From Flavobacterium sp. J372 (lineage in GTDB: Bacteria; Bacteroidota; Bacteroidia; Flavobacteriales; Flavobacteriaceae), in contig NZ_JAJOMZ010000004.1 in the NCBI RefSeq assembly GCF_024699965.1, forward strand, positions 2,478,001-2,542,000: a DNA stretch of 64,000 nucleotides, in the 5' to 3' direction. Positions 46,897-54,455 of this stretch are shown one piece after another. The translations under genes and the position numbers were made by a program. A model generated the notes under the pieces. It saw only the letters and a program-made list of their open reading frames with translations, was not told the origin of the DNA and ran no database searches. The stretch's first letter is position 1; each line of letters starts with the position of its first letter.

Positions 46897-46928
46897 CAAA
46901 CTTTAAAATAACAAATTGAAATAAAAAG

Positions 46929-46957
46929 AAAAGCATTCGCTGGTAGCGAATGCTTTT
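46929..46957. terminator. Bidirectional terminator between the helical protein and the META lipoprotein
   Basis: A 13-base stem AAAAGCATTCGCT / AGCGAATGCTTTT with a GGT loop and T-rich flank on both sides, in a convergent gap. Confidence 0.92.
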
Positions 46958-46980
46958 TCTTTTTAATAGCTTATGAATGT

Positions 46981-47412
46981 TTATTCGGCTTTTGGTACAA
47001 ATACCAGTATTTCTTCTACACCATCCATAAGTATAAGTTTGTCAGGGTCAATTTTCACCATATTCGCTTTATTTAGCGCATCAAAATAAGCAGTTTCAGT
47101 CGCCATGGCATCACACGCCATTTTAGTTGATATCACCTGGCTTACATTCAGCCCCATTTCATCATTAAGGTTGTATGAACCGCTGTAGGTGTTGCAGCCG
47201 CCATTTCCCATAATCTTATTGTCTGCAGAAAATGTGGCGTTGGGCAGCCCTTTACCGAATTGCGATGATTCCACAGCAGTTCCGTTGATAGATTGCAGCT
47301 GCCAGTTCTTTGAGGTAAGTAGTGCCATGGGGTCAGCTTCTTTGGTGCTTCCGCATGATGCAAGTACTACTGCAAATAATGTTATTCCGAGTAAATTTCT
47401 TAGATGTTTCAT
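46981..47412 (-). CDS. META-domain (HslJ-like) lipoprotein
   Basis: A 143-residue lipoprotein (MKHLRNLLGITLFAVVLASC, cysteine 20) with one META domain: NWQLQSINGTAVESSQF, TFSADNKIMGNGGCNTYSGSY, and the MACDAMATETAYFDALN helix. HslJ in E. coli is a heat-inducible protein linked to novobiocin resistance; the biochemical role is unknown. A TAAATTTG box and an inverted repeat lie just upstream (47414-47448). Confidence 0.88.
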   Translation of the reverse strand: MKHLRNLLGITLFAVVLASCGSTKEADPMALLTSKNWQLQSINGTAVESSQFGKGLPNATFSADNKIMGNGGCNTYSGSYNLNDEMGLNVSQVISTKMACDAMATETAYFDALNKANMVKIDPDKLILMDGVEEILVFVPKAE

Positions 47413-47413
47413 T

Positions 47414-47448
47414 GTGCTTAATTTAGTTGTTCACCCAAATTTAAGCAC
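47414..47448 (-). promoter_or_regulatory. Promoter box within an inverted repeat upstream of the META lipoprotein
   Basis: The -7 box TAAATTTG reads on the minus strand at 47443-47436. GTGCTTAA (47414-47421) and TTAAGCAC (47441-47448) form a perfect 8-base inverted repeat that spans the start region and could be a leader hairpin or an operator. Confidence 0.4.
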
Positions 47449-47492
47449 GGCAAGCGTAAGAATTTTAGTAATTATAATAACTTTAATATTTG

Positions 47493-49520
47493 CTAAAGCA
47501 AGCCATTATACTTTCGTGTAAACCATTCTGCAGCAAGTGACACGGCAAGAATTACCAACAGCCATATCCAGTCGATTAGCGGAGAACGTCGCACAATTTC
47601 CTTCTGCACAGGTTTATACACTTCATTATCTGCAAGCGCTTTTACCAATTCATCTGCCTGTGACGGAAAATACAGCTTACCGGTTGTATTATCAGCCGTT
47701 TGCTGCAGCCTGCCAAGATCAGGGTTTACAAACTGCTTCTCAATATCAAAATCAAGAATTTCGAAGCTGCCACTGTAGGTTGTGTTAGAGGTATTCTCTT
47801 TTACAGTAATGCCATATTGGCCCGCTGCAAGCCCGGTAAGGTTAACCCGGTATTCATTACCTCCCTTAAGGAAATCATAGCTCTTAACGGCTTTGGTGGC
47901 TTTATTGCGAACCTGAATAGTAAGGCGGGCATTCTCATCAAACTCATAGTTTTTGTTGAAATATTGTGCCGTAACAGTGATTGCATCGCCTGAATTATAA
48001 AAACTCTCATGTGCCACTACCAGTGATTTCTTCCTGCTGTTTGATGCCAAGTATTGAATGGTCTTGTCGATAAAAATGTCAAACTGATCAAATGATTTGG
48101 TGTTCAGGTGTGATTCCACCCGCCATTTCCAGATATTTTCGCCAAGCAGGAATGCGTTGCGCGACTGCCCCTCTTCCGTAAAAGCCATAAGCGGCCCGTC
48201 AAGCGATACGTTGCGTATGCGCGGTTTCAGCAGGGTATTAACCCCCGCCTTCACTGTAATATTACCAAACGGATGCTGGAGCGGCGGCATTCCGGAGAAG
48301 CCGATATCATCTAACGAGAACAGGTTGAACTGCGAATTGAAATCAGCCAGGTAATCTTCACGCTGTGATGTCATCCTGAAGCTTAATGCATCCTGGTACT
48401 GGTTGAGCAAATTAAAATCTGTATTGTTACCGGTTATCGTAAAAATGTTGACCTTAGCATTCTTGTTCAGTTCAAACAATTGCCTGAAAGTAACATCCGG
48501 CTGGTACAAAATCAGTACGTTATAATCCTGCAGCGATTTTACTTCTGAAGGTTTCAGGATGGTAACCTTCCGCTGCTGGTTAGTTTCTATAGAACGCTTA
48601 AGGGCACCAAGGTCAGGATGATTGATTGCAGATATAATAGCAACCTCTGTACGCTGGTCTATCACTTCAACTGCAAAATTCTTTACGTTGTTGTATTTAT
48701 TCTTTTCCGCCTCTGCAGAAGATATAACCGCACGGTACGACTGTACACCTACCCTGTCAGCAGAAAGCAGCACAGAGACAGCCTGTGCACGTTTTGAAGG
48801 TGAAAATGTAATGTTTTGCTTATGCAACACAGTAGCGCCCTGCATAATGCTGTATACGGCATTAACTGTCTTTTTACCGCTGTACTGCAGAAAGGCTTCA
48901 ACAGGAAACTTATTCTTCAGGAAAGCGTATTTATTTACATTGAGCTGGTCAACCTTCAGGTCAAGGAATGTTGTTGTGTCGCCTAAAACAACAGGGTAAA
49001 CAGAAGTATTCTGCGGAAAGCTGTAAATGTAATCGTTGCCCATTGTCTGGTTTCCATCGGTCAGCAAAACTACAGGATAAGCCGTATTGCGGTACAGCTG
49101 CTTGAGGTTTTGCACAGCATTGTCAATCTGCGTCTGCCTGCCTTTAAAGTCAGCTCCATTGCCGCCTTTAAAATCTTCTGCGAAGAGAAACGGCTGTACA
49201 TCATAATTTTCTTTCAATGAAGAATTACCTAGGATAGCCCCTGCTACATCATTAGAAGCCTTCTCCTGCCCAAGCAATGCTATTGATGAGGAATTGTCAA
49301 TTAATACCGGTAGCGGTGTTTTAACGGTCTCAAATGTCTTGCGGGATATCACCGGGTTGATGAGCAGCACAAAAATGGCAAACAGTGTGATGAAACGCAA
49401 AGAAGCCAGGAAGAAAAGCAGCCTGCTCTTTTTCCCGGCCCTGAAAAGATATTGGTAAAACGATAAACCGAAAGCTGCGAGCGCAGAAGCTATAAGCAAT
49501 AATACTGTGGTTGCAGTCAT
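47493..49520 (-). CDS. Large membrane protein with a vWA-like periplasmic region
   Basis: A 675-residue protein. Two N-terminal membrane helices (about 5-60) and one C-terminal helix (about 645-665, WIWLLVILAVSLAAEWFTRK) bracket a long extracytoplasmic part. LPVLIDNSSSIALLG near 70 and YPVVLLTDGNQTMGND near 150 resemble the von Willebrand factor A metal site, and later strands look Ig-like (NARLTIQVRNKATKAV). This layout is similar to the membrane proteins encoded with BatA/BatB in Bacteroidota, but no Bat genes flank it. Exact role unknown. Confidence 0.8.
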   Translation of the reverse strand: MTATTVLLLIASALAAFGLSFYQYLFRAGKKSRLLFFLASLRFITLFAIFVLLINPVISRKTFETVKTPLPVLIDNSSSIALLGQEKASNDVAGAILGNSSLKENYDVQPFLFAEDFKGGNGADFKGRQTQIDNAVQNLKQLYRNTAYPVVLLTDGNQTMGNDYIYSFPQNTSVYPVVLGDTTTFLDLKVDQLNVNKYAFLKNKFPVEAFLQYSGKKTVNAVYSIMQGATVLHKQNITFSPSKRAQAVSVLLSADRVGVQSYRAVISSAEAEKNKYNNVKNFAVEVIDQRTEVAIISAINHPDLGALKRSIETNQQRKVTILKPSEVKSLQDYNVLILYQPDVTFRQLFELNKNAKVNIFTITGNNTDFNLLNQYQDALSFRMTSQREDYLADFNSQFNLFSLDDIGFSGMPPLQHPFGNITVKAGVNTLLKPRIRNVSLDGPLMAFTEEGQSRNAFLLGENIWKWRVESHLNTKSFDQFDIFIDKTIQYLASNSRKKSLVVAHESFYNSGDAITVTAQYFNKNYEFDENARLTIQVRNKATKAVKSYDFLKGGNEYRVNLTGLAAGQYGITVKENTSNTTYSGSFEILDFDIEKQFVNPDLGRLQQTADNTTGKLYFPSQADELVKALADNEVYKPVQKEIVRRSPLIDWIWLLVILAVSLAAEWFTRKYNGLL

Positions 49521-49549
49521 TTAAGTTTAACGTATATATAATCTATAAA

Positions 49550-50296
49550 TTATGTCAGCATACCGCCGTCAACATTAAGCGTCTGGCCGGTAACATAGGC
49601 CGACATATCGCTTGCAAGGAAAACACATGCATTGGCAACATCTTCAGGCGTACCCCCCCTCTTCAACGGAATACCTTCTCTCCAGCCCTTTACAACATCT
49701 TCACCAAGCTTGGCTGTCATTTCTGTTTCAATAAAACCGGGAGCAATAGCATTGCAGCGTATGTTACGTGAACCCAGCTCAAGCGCTACCGATTTGGTAA
49801 AGCCAATAACCCCGGCCTTAGATGCCGCGTAGTTGGTTTGCCCTGCATTACCTTTAACGCCAACAACAGAGCTCATGTTGATGATAGAGCCGTGGCGCTG
49901 TTTAAGCATTGTTTTCTGAACGGCTTTTGTCATGTTGAAAACCGACTTCAGGTTTACTTCAATCACCTTGTCGAAGTCCTCTTCAGATATGCGCATAAGC
50001 AGGTTGTCTTTGGTTATGCCTGCATTGTTTATAAGGATGTCAACACCGCCAAATTCTTCAATAACATCATCAACAAGCTTTTGTGCCTGCTCAAAATTTG
50101 CAGCGTCACTCTGGTAGCCTTTAGCTTTTATGCCTGATGCTGAAAGCTCATCTTCAAGCGCTTTTGCAGCCTCGGCTGATGCGCTGTAAGTAAAAGCTAC
50201 GTTAGCGCCGTGTTGGGCAAACACCTGTGCTATGCCACGGCCTATGCCACGGCTTGCACCGGTTATAATAGCTGTTTTTCCTTCTAATAATTTCAT
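49550..50296 (-). CDS. fabG: 3-oxoacyl-[acyl-carrier-protein] reductase
   Basis: A 248-residue short-chain dehydrogenase: NADP motif TGASRGIGRGIA near residue 13, NNAGITKDNLLMRI near 88, catalytic Ser in MSSVVG and YAASKAG with Tyr and Lys near 152, ending GQTLNVDGGMLT. It reduces 3-oxoacyl-ACP in fatty-acid elongation. There are no other fab genes close by, which is common for this gene in this group. Confidence 0.95.
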   Translation of the reverse strand: MKLLEGKTAIITGASRGIGRGIAQVFAQHGANVAFTYSASAEAAKALEDELSASGIKAKGYQSDAANFEQAQKLVDDVIEEFGGVDILINNAGITKDNLLMRISEEDFDKVIEVNLKSVFNMTKAVQKTMLKQRHGSIINMSSVVGVKGNAGQTNYAASKAGVIGFTKSVALELGSRNIRCNAIAPGFIETEMTAKLGEDVVKGWREGIPLKRGGTPEDVANACVFLASDMSAYVTGQTLNVDGGMLT

Positions 50297-50405
50297 AGGT
50301 CAGTTTAGTTTGTTTTATAGTCGAAAGGCAAATATATAAAATGTTCGGGTTATCAATACCATATAAATTCTTTGTTTTACCTGATTTTACCAGTCAAAAT
50401 TTCAA

Positions 50406-50413
50406 TAAATTTG
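50406..50413 (+). promoter_or_regulatory. -7 box upstream of the VOC gene
   Basis: TAAATTTG matches the consensus, 18 bases before the ATG. It would drive the VOC-fluC pair. Confidence 0.5.
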
Positions 50414-50431
50414 TTACTTAATCTTTTACAC

Positions 50432-50797
50432 ATGGCAACAACAATCTTAGGGCTGCGTACGGTAATTTACAGAGTAGGCGACATTAATAAAGCAAAGCAG
50501 TGGTATGCCGAAGCTTTTAAAACAGAGCCTTATTTTGATGAACCATTTTATGTAGGCTATAATATTGCAGGCTATGAGCTTGGACTACAGCCGGATGAAG
50601 CAGTAAAAGGCGACAACGTGGTAACATATTGGGGAGTTGAAAATATTGAGGCAGAATTTGAACGATTTATTTCACTTGGGGCAACTGAACATGAAGCGCC
50701 GCAAAATGTGGGAGGCGAAATAATGGTGACTTCTGTAAAAGATGAGTGGGGCAACGTGATCGGCCTGATTTATAACCCGTATTTTAAGCTGCCTTAA
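50432..50797 (+). CDS. VOC (glyoxalase/bleomycin-resistance) superfamily protein
   Basis: A 121-residue single-repeat VOC protein, start ATG at 50432. It opens with ILGLRTVIYRVGDINKAKQWY and ends GGEIMVTSVKDEWGNVIGLIYNP, the usual beta-alpha-beta-beta-beta module. Metal ligands are not obvious. Substrate unknown. The fluoride-channel gene begins one base after its stop, so they are one transcript. Confidence 0.87.
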   Translation: MATTILGLRTVIYRVGDINKAKQWYAEAFKTEPYFDEPFYVGYNIAGYELGLQPDEAVKGDNVVTYWGVENIEAEFERFISLGATEHEAPQNVGGEIMVTSVKDEWGNVIGLIYNPYFKLP

Positions 50798-50798
50798 A

Positions 50799-51173
50799 AT
50801 GCTAAAATCAATATTATTTATTGCAATTGGCGGTGCTGCAGGTAGTGTAATGCGTTACTTTACATCACTAGTGGTAAAGCACTATTTTTCAGGAAGTTTT
50901 CCTTTAGCAACATTTATCGCAAATATAGCAGGCTGTTTTCTTATAGGGATGTTTACAGGTCTTGCGCTAAAATATAACTGGACAGTAAATTCTAATATAT
51001 CATTGCTCTTAATCACAGGATTTTGTGGAGGCTATACCACATTTTCAGCATTCGCAATTGAAAACGTGAGGCTGCTGGAAAACGGCAACTTTATCACATT
51101 TATAACCTATACAGCGCTAAGCATTTTTTTAGGAATTGTATGTGTATGGCTGGGGATTTTACTTACAAAGTAA
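50799..51173 (+). CDS. crcB: Fluoride channel FluC/CrcB
   Basis: A 124-residue membrane protein with four helices. The FluC motifs are GGAAGSVMRYFTS near residue 10 and GFCGGYTTFSAFAIE near residue 72. Dual-topology dimers export fluoride from the cytoplasm. It is coupled to the VOC gene with no leader, so no fluoride riboswitch is present upstream. Confidence 0.95.
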   Translation: MLKSILFIAIGGAAGSVMRYFTSLVVKHYFSGSFPLATFIANIAGCFLIGMFTGLALKYNWTVNSNISLLLITGFCGGYTTFSAFAIENVRLLENGNFITFITYTALSIFLGIVCVWLGILLTK

Positions 51174-51350
51174 CCCGCCTCCGGATTTCATTACAAGGAA
51201 TTTCGGCTTTACTACAAATCTCATTATCAAGTATTAAAGTTTTACTAAAGCATGACATTGGTTTGTGCATAATCTGTAATTTTGGTACAGATTCTTACAG
51301 GAAAAATAAAAATCCTTCAAGACAAATACAAACTGATTAAAGCTGATATT

Positions 51351-51494
51351 ATGAAACTGGTTAAATTTTTTCTCGCACTCATCGCCGGACTCGGACTTGT
51401 TAAATTTCTAAGCTTTGTAGCTGATATTGACGGCTATGAAGAAGAGGAATATGAAGTTTATGACGAGGAGCATGACCATCCGCTATTTGTGTAG
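51351..51494 (+). CDS. Small membrane-anchored acidic protein
   Basis: A 47-residue protein, start ATG at 51351 (MKLVKFFLALIAGLGLVKFL), with one membrane helix and a strongly acidic tail (YEEEEYEVYDEEHDH). A TAnnTTTG-like box lies about 70 bases upstream (near 51275). No family recognised. Confidence 0.6.
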   Translation: MKLVKFFLALIAGLGLVKFLSFVADIDGYEEEEYEVYDEEHDHPLFV

Positions 51495-51549
51495 TCCGTC
51501 TTACTAATCCATATACAAGTGTAGTTTATTACTGCACTAAAATTTTATT

Positions 51550-51572
51550 GCCGTGTTTAACACGGCTTTTTT
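51550..51572 (+). terminator. Intrinsic terminator after the small acidic protein
   Basis: GCCGTG-TTTAA-CACGGC (51550-51566) followed by TTTTTT. Confidence 0.9.
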
Positions 51573-51713
51573 TATAAACATAATTTATCTGAAAGCCAAT
51601 ACTTAAGGCTTTGTTAATTCACGTATTGTTTTAAAACATTTAAGACAACGTTAGTATCGCCCCGTTTATCATATATGTAATTTAGTGATATCAAAAATTT
51701 AAAGATAATTGCC

Positions 51714-51956
51714 ATGATAAACGAAGATCAAAATACCAATCCGGTTGAAGATAATAATGAAAGCCTCATTGATAAAAATTCAGCCAAAAATGATACCCAA
51801 AACTGGGATGAAAGAGAAATCATGAACCGGAACCCTCAAGGTACACGACCCGAGCATGAAAGGAGCAATCTTCTTGCAGATACTGAAAAAAGACAAGGTA
51901 TGCCGGGCGGTCAAAATGATCCCGGAAAGCGTGACAATAAAGGAGATACCATTTAA
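51714..51956 (+). CDS. Small hydrophilic protein, probably disordered
   Basis: An 80-residue protein rich in Asn, Asp, Glu, Gln and Gly with almost no hydrophobic core (DQNTNPVEDNNES, MPGGQNDPGKRDNKGD). It resembles stress-associated disordered proteins in general character only. A promoter-like TAnnTTTA-type region is present upstream. It precedes the YtxH-like gene by 42 bases. Confidence 0.6.
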   Translation: MINEDQNTNPVEDNNESLIDKNSAKNDTQNWDEREIMNRNPQGTRPEHERSNLLADTEKRQGMPGGQNDPGKRDNKGDTI

Positions 51957-51998
51957 CATTTTCTTAACTAATATAATCCACATTAAAAATCGACAACG

Positions 51999-52319
51999 AT
52001 GAGTAACAAAAAATTGATCTTAGGGATAGCGGCAGGAGTTGCAGCCCTGGCAGTAGTAGGTGTAGTATGCAAGCGTAAAGGTTATTTTGACGGCTTTTCA
52101 GGTAAGGCTGATGAGTTCGGTACCAACCTTAAAGACAAATTTGCCGGAATAAAAGAATCTGCAAAACAAAAATTTGATGAAGTTGTGCAAAAAGGCGGCG
52201 AGATTGCTGATAAAATCACGCATCATAGTGATTCACAAACAAGCAACACACAAACTGCCGGCAAAAGCACAGCCGGAAGAAATACTTCAACAGGAAATAT
52301 AAACCCTGCAACTGCATAA
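51999..52319 (+). CDS. YtxH-like general-stress-type membrane protein
   Basis: A 106-residue protein: a membrane helix (KKLILGIAAGVAALAVVGVVC), then an amphipathic helical part (NLKDKFAGIKESAKQKFDEVVQKGGEI) and a Ser/Thr/Asn-rich tail. This is the YtxH-like layout. With the disordered 80-residue protein upstream it looks like a small stress cassette. Confidence 0.75.
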   Translation: MSNKKLILGIAAGVAALAVVGVVCKRKGYFDGFSGKADEFGTNLKDKFAGIKESAKQKFDEVVQKGGEIADKITHHSDSQTSNTQTAGKSTAGRNTSTGNINPATA

Positions 52320-52347
52320 CAGCATAAACAGGTTTTTGTGAATGAAA

Positions 52348-52377
52348 CAGGTCAACATTATGTTGGCCTGTTTTTTT
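52348..52377. terminator. Terminator after the YtxH-like gene
   Basis: CAGGTCAACA (52348-52357) pairs with TGTTGGCCTG (52361-52370) with one G-T-type mismatch, then seven T that also hold the stop of the convergent gene. Confidence 0.85.
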
Positions 52378-53002
52378 ATTTTAAAAAAATATCAGGGTCG
52401 CCCTTACCCTCGCGCACTACTTCAGGTTCAGGGCCCGAAAGGTCAATTATTGTTGAAGGCGTGTTATCACCATACCCTCCGTCAATCACGGCATCTACCA
52501 AGTTCTGCCACTTTTCAAAAATTAGTTCCGGGTCAGTTGAGTATTCCAAAACCTCATCTTCATCGTGAATAGATGTTGAAATGATTGGGTTGCCCAGCTG
52601 GCGCACAATCTCCAATGCGATGTTATTGTCCGGCACACGGATACCCACGGTAGTTTTCTTTTTAAACTCTTTCGGGAGGTTATTATTACCCGGCAAAATA
52701 AACGTATATGGCCCCGGCAGCGAACGCTTCAGTATTTTGAAGGTAGAAGTGTCGATTTGCTTCACATAATCGCTCAGGTTGCTCAAATCGCTGCACACAA
52801 ATGAGAAGTTGGCCTTCTCCAGTTTAATGCCTTTTATGCGCGCCACGCGCTCCAAAGCTTTTGTGTTAGTAATATCACACCCAAGCCCGTAAACGGTATC
52901 TGTCGGGTAAATGATAATACCGCCATCGCGAAGTATCTTCACCACCTTGGCAATTTCTTTCTCATTCGGGTTTTCGGGATATATTTTGATAAACTGAGCC
53001 AT
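52376..53002 (-). CDS. Sua5/YciO/YrdC-family (threonylcarbamoyl-AMP synthase-like) protein
   Basis: A 208-residue YrdC-fold protein. It has IYPENPNEKEIAKVVKILRDGG, the IIIYPTDTVYGLGCD motif, and RSLPGPYTFILPGNN. The length and lack of a Sua5 C-terminal domain suit YciO/TsaC. TsaC makes threonylcarbamoyl-AMP for the t6A modification of tRNAs; YciO is a related protein of less certain role, and the two cannot be separated confidently here. Confidence 0.87.
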   Translation of the reverse strand: MAQFIKIYPENPNEKEIAKVVKILRDGGIIIYPTDTVYGLGCDITNTKALERVARIKGIKLEKANFSFVCSDLSNLSDYVKQIDTSTFKILKRSLPGPYTFILPGNNNLPKEFKKKTTVGIRVPDNNIALEIVRQLGNPIISTSIHDEDEVLEYSTDPELIFEKWQNLVDAVIDGGYGDNTPSTIIDLSGPEPEVVREGKGDPDIFLK

Positions 53003-53189
53003 TTTACTTTTGTTGCAGGTTTAAAATTTTAAAGTTACAAAGTTGTGGGGAGAGGATTGTTAAAGTGAAGTCAAAAATTTCAAGTAAGCAACGAATAAGA
53101 AGTAAGATAAAAAATTTGAATCAAAATGTTGACTGTAAGATATTTATATTTAACTTTAACAAACACTTAACAATCTAATCCTTACCGTT

Positions 53190-54449
53190 ATGAAAACACT
53201 TACTTATTGCTTTCTGATTTTGATCACTTCAATTTGTTATGGACAGGAATTTGGTGTAACAAAAGATACTCTCATTTGCTCGAATGATTTTTTGATTGTG
53301 GAAATAGAACTGAAAACAGACAATTTGCAAACACGGGAAAATAAAATAACGGCAGAAATTGTATATGCTGAGTCTACCCTTGTTGCAGGTTCCGCAAGTA
53401 TATTTATCGATCCTGTCGATTTAGCAGAAAAAAAGGGAAAGCAGCCATTAATTATTAAAATGAACAATGATGAATACAAAAATAAGGTTAGTAAAATTGT
53501 AATTCTTTTGAAAGTTAAAACCATAGCAGGTGATACAATTGTTTCAGGGACTATTGAAAGGAAAATTGTTATAAATGTAAAACATTCACAAGTTCAACAA
53601 TATAGATACCTTGCATATGTAGGTACAAATTTTGATTTAGTTGATGGAATAAAGGCAAAAAATTTATTCTTTGCAACAAATGTTTATCTGCCACCATCTG
53701 AAAAATGGGATCTTGGCATTTACACAAGTGTTTATGGAAACAGGACAATGACTTTTAAGGACTCTGTTGCTGATCAAAGAAGGATATATCAAATTGGAAC
53801 CGATCCTGCAACAGGAGAAAGATTTAAAATTGAAGAATCCTCAACAAGGGTCTCTAATGTAATTTCTGATAATATTGGTGCATACTTTTCACCACTTTTC
53901 AGTATTGGGCTTCCAAAATTCTTTGATAAGCAACTAAAAGTTTTCTTTTCACCATCTCTTGAATTTTTATGGAGAAGAAGAACTTTCACTATAACCCACT
54001 CGAATAGCCAGCGACTGGCTCCTCAACCATTAGGAGAAACACCCGATCGTGGCGACATTATCTATTCATTACCACAGTCACAAACCATTTCTTCTAATAT
54101 ATATGATTTCAATATGAGTTATTTTGGCCTTTTTTTTGCTCATGAAAATGAATCTATCAGCATCAGACTTCATTTTAGCCTTGGTCGCGTCAGGCGATTT
54201 ATGTCTCCTAATAAAAACTATAGCCCTGCAGAAAATCAAGAGGCCTGGGAAAATTACGATGCGGAAAATGATGACTTTTTTGGAGGCAAATTATGGATTA
54301 CAGAGCGTAATTCGGGCATAACACTTCAGGCTGAAATAATAAATTATTCCGATAAACCTAATCCGTTTTTTGGCGTCACATTATCCAAAGCACTTGATTT
54401 CGGTAAAATAGGGACTATTTTTAGTCCTTTGTCAAGAACGAAGAGCTAA
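53190..54449 (+). CDS. Exported protein of unknown function, possible outer-membrane barrel
   Basis: A 419-residue protein with signal peptide MKTLTYCFLILITSICYG. The first 125 mature residues look like an Ig-like domain (LICSNDFLIVEIELKT, RKIVINVK). The rest is strand-rich with aromatic ends (YLAYVGTNFDLV, YFGLFFAHENESISIRLHFSLG, ITLQAEIINYSD), as in small outer-membrane barrels. AT-rich compared with neighbours. No family recognised. Confidence 0.7.
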   Translation: MKTLTYCFLILITSICYGQEFGVTKDTLICSNDFLIVEIELKTDNLQTRENKITAEIVYAESTLVAGSASIFIDPVDLAEKKGKQPLIIKMNNDEYKNKVSKIVILLKVKTIAGDTIVSGTIERKIVINVKHSQVQQYRYLAYVGTNFDLVDGIKAKNLFFATNVYLPPSEKWDLGIYTSVYGNRTMTFKDSVADQRRIYQIGTDPATGERFKIEESSTRVSNVISDNIGAYFSPLFSIGLPKFFDKQLKVFFSPSLEFLWRRRTFTITHSNSQRLAPQPLGETPDRGDIIYSLPQSQTISSNIYDFNMSYFGLFFAHENESISIRLHFSLGRVRRFMSPNKNYSPAENQEAWENYDAENDDFFGGKLWITERNSGITLQAEIINYSDKPNPFFGVTLSKALDFGKIGTIFSPLSRTKS

Positions 54450-54455
54450 AGGCTC

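Noticed and set aside
50799..50860. Fluoride riboswitch for crcB
   Set aside because: The gene begins one base after the VOC stop, so there is no leader to hold one.
51140..51340. 66-codon plus-strand frame after crcB
   Set aside because: It overlaps the crcB end, has no signal or motif, and runs into the leader of the small acidic gene.
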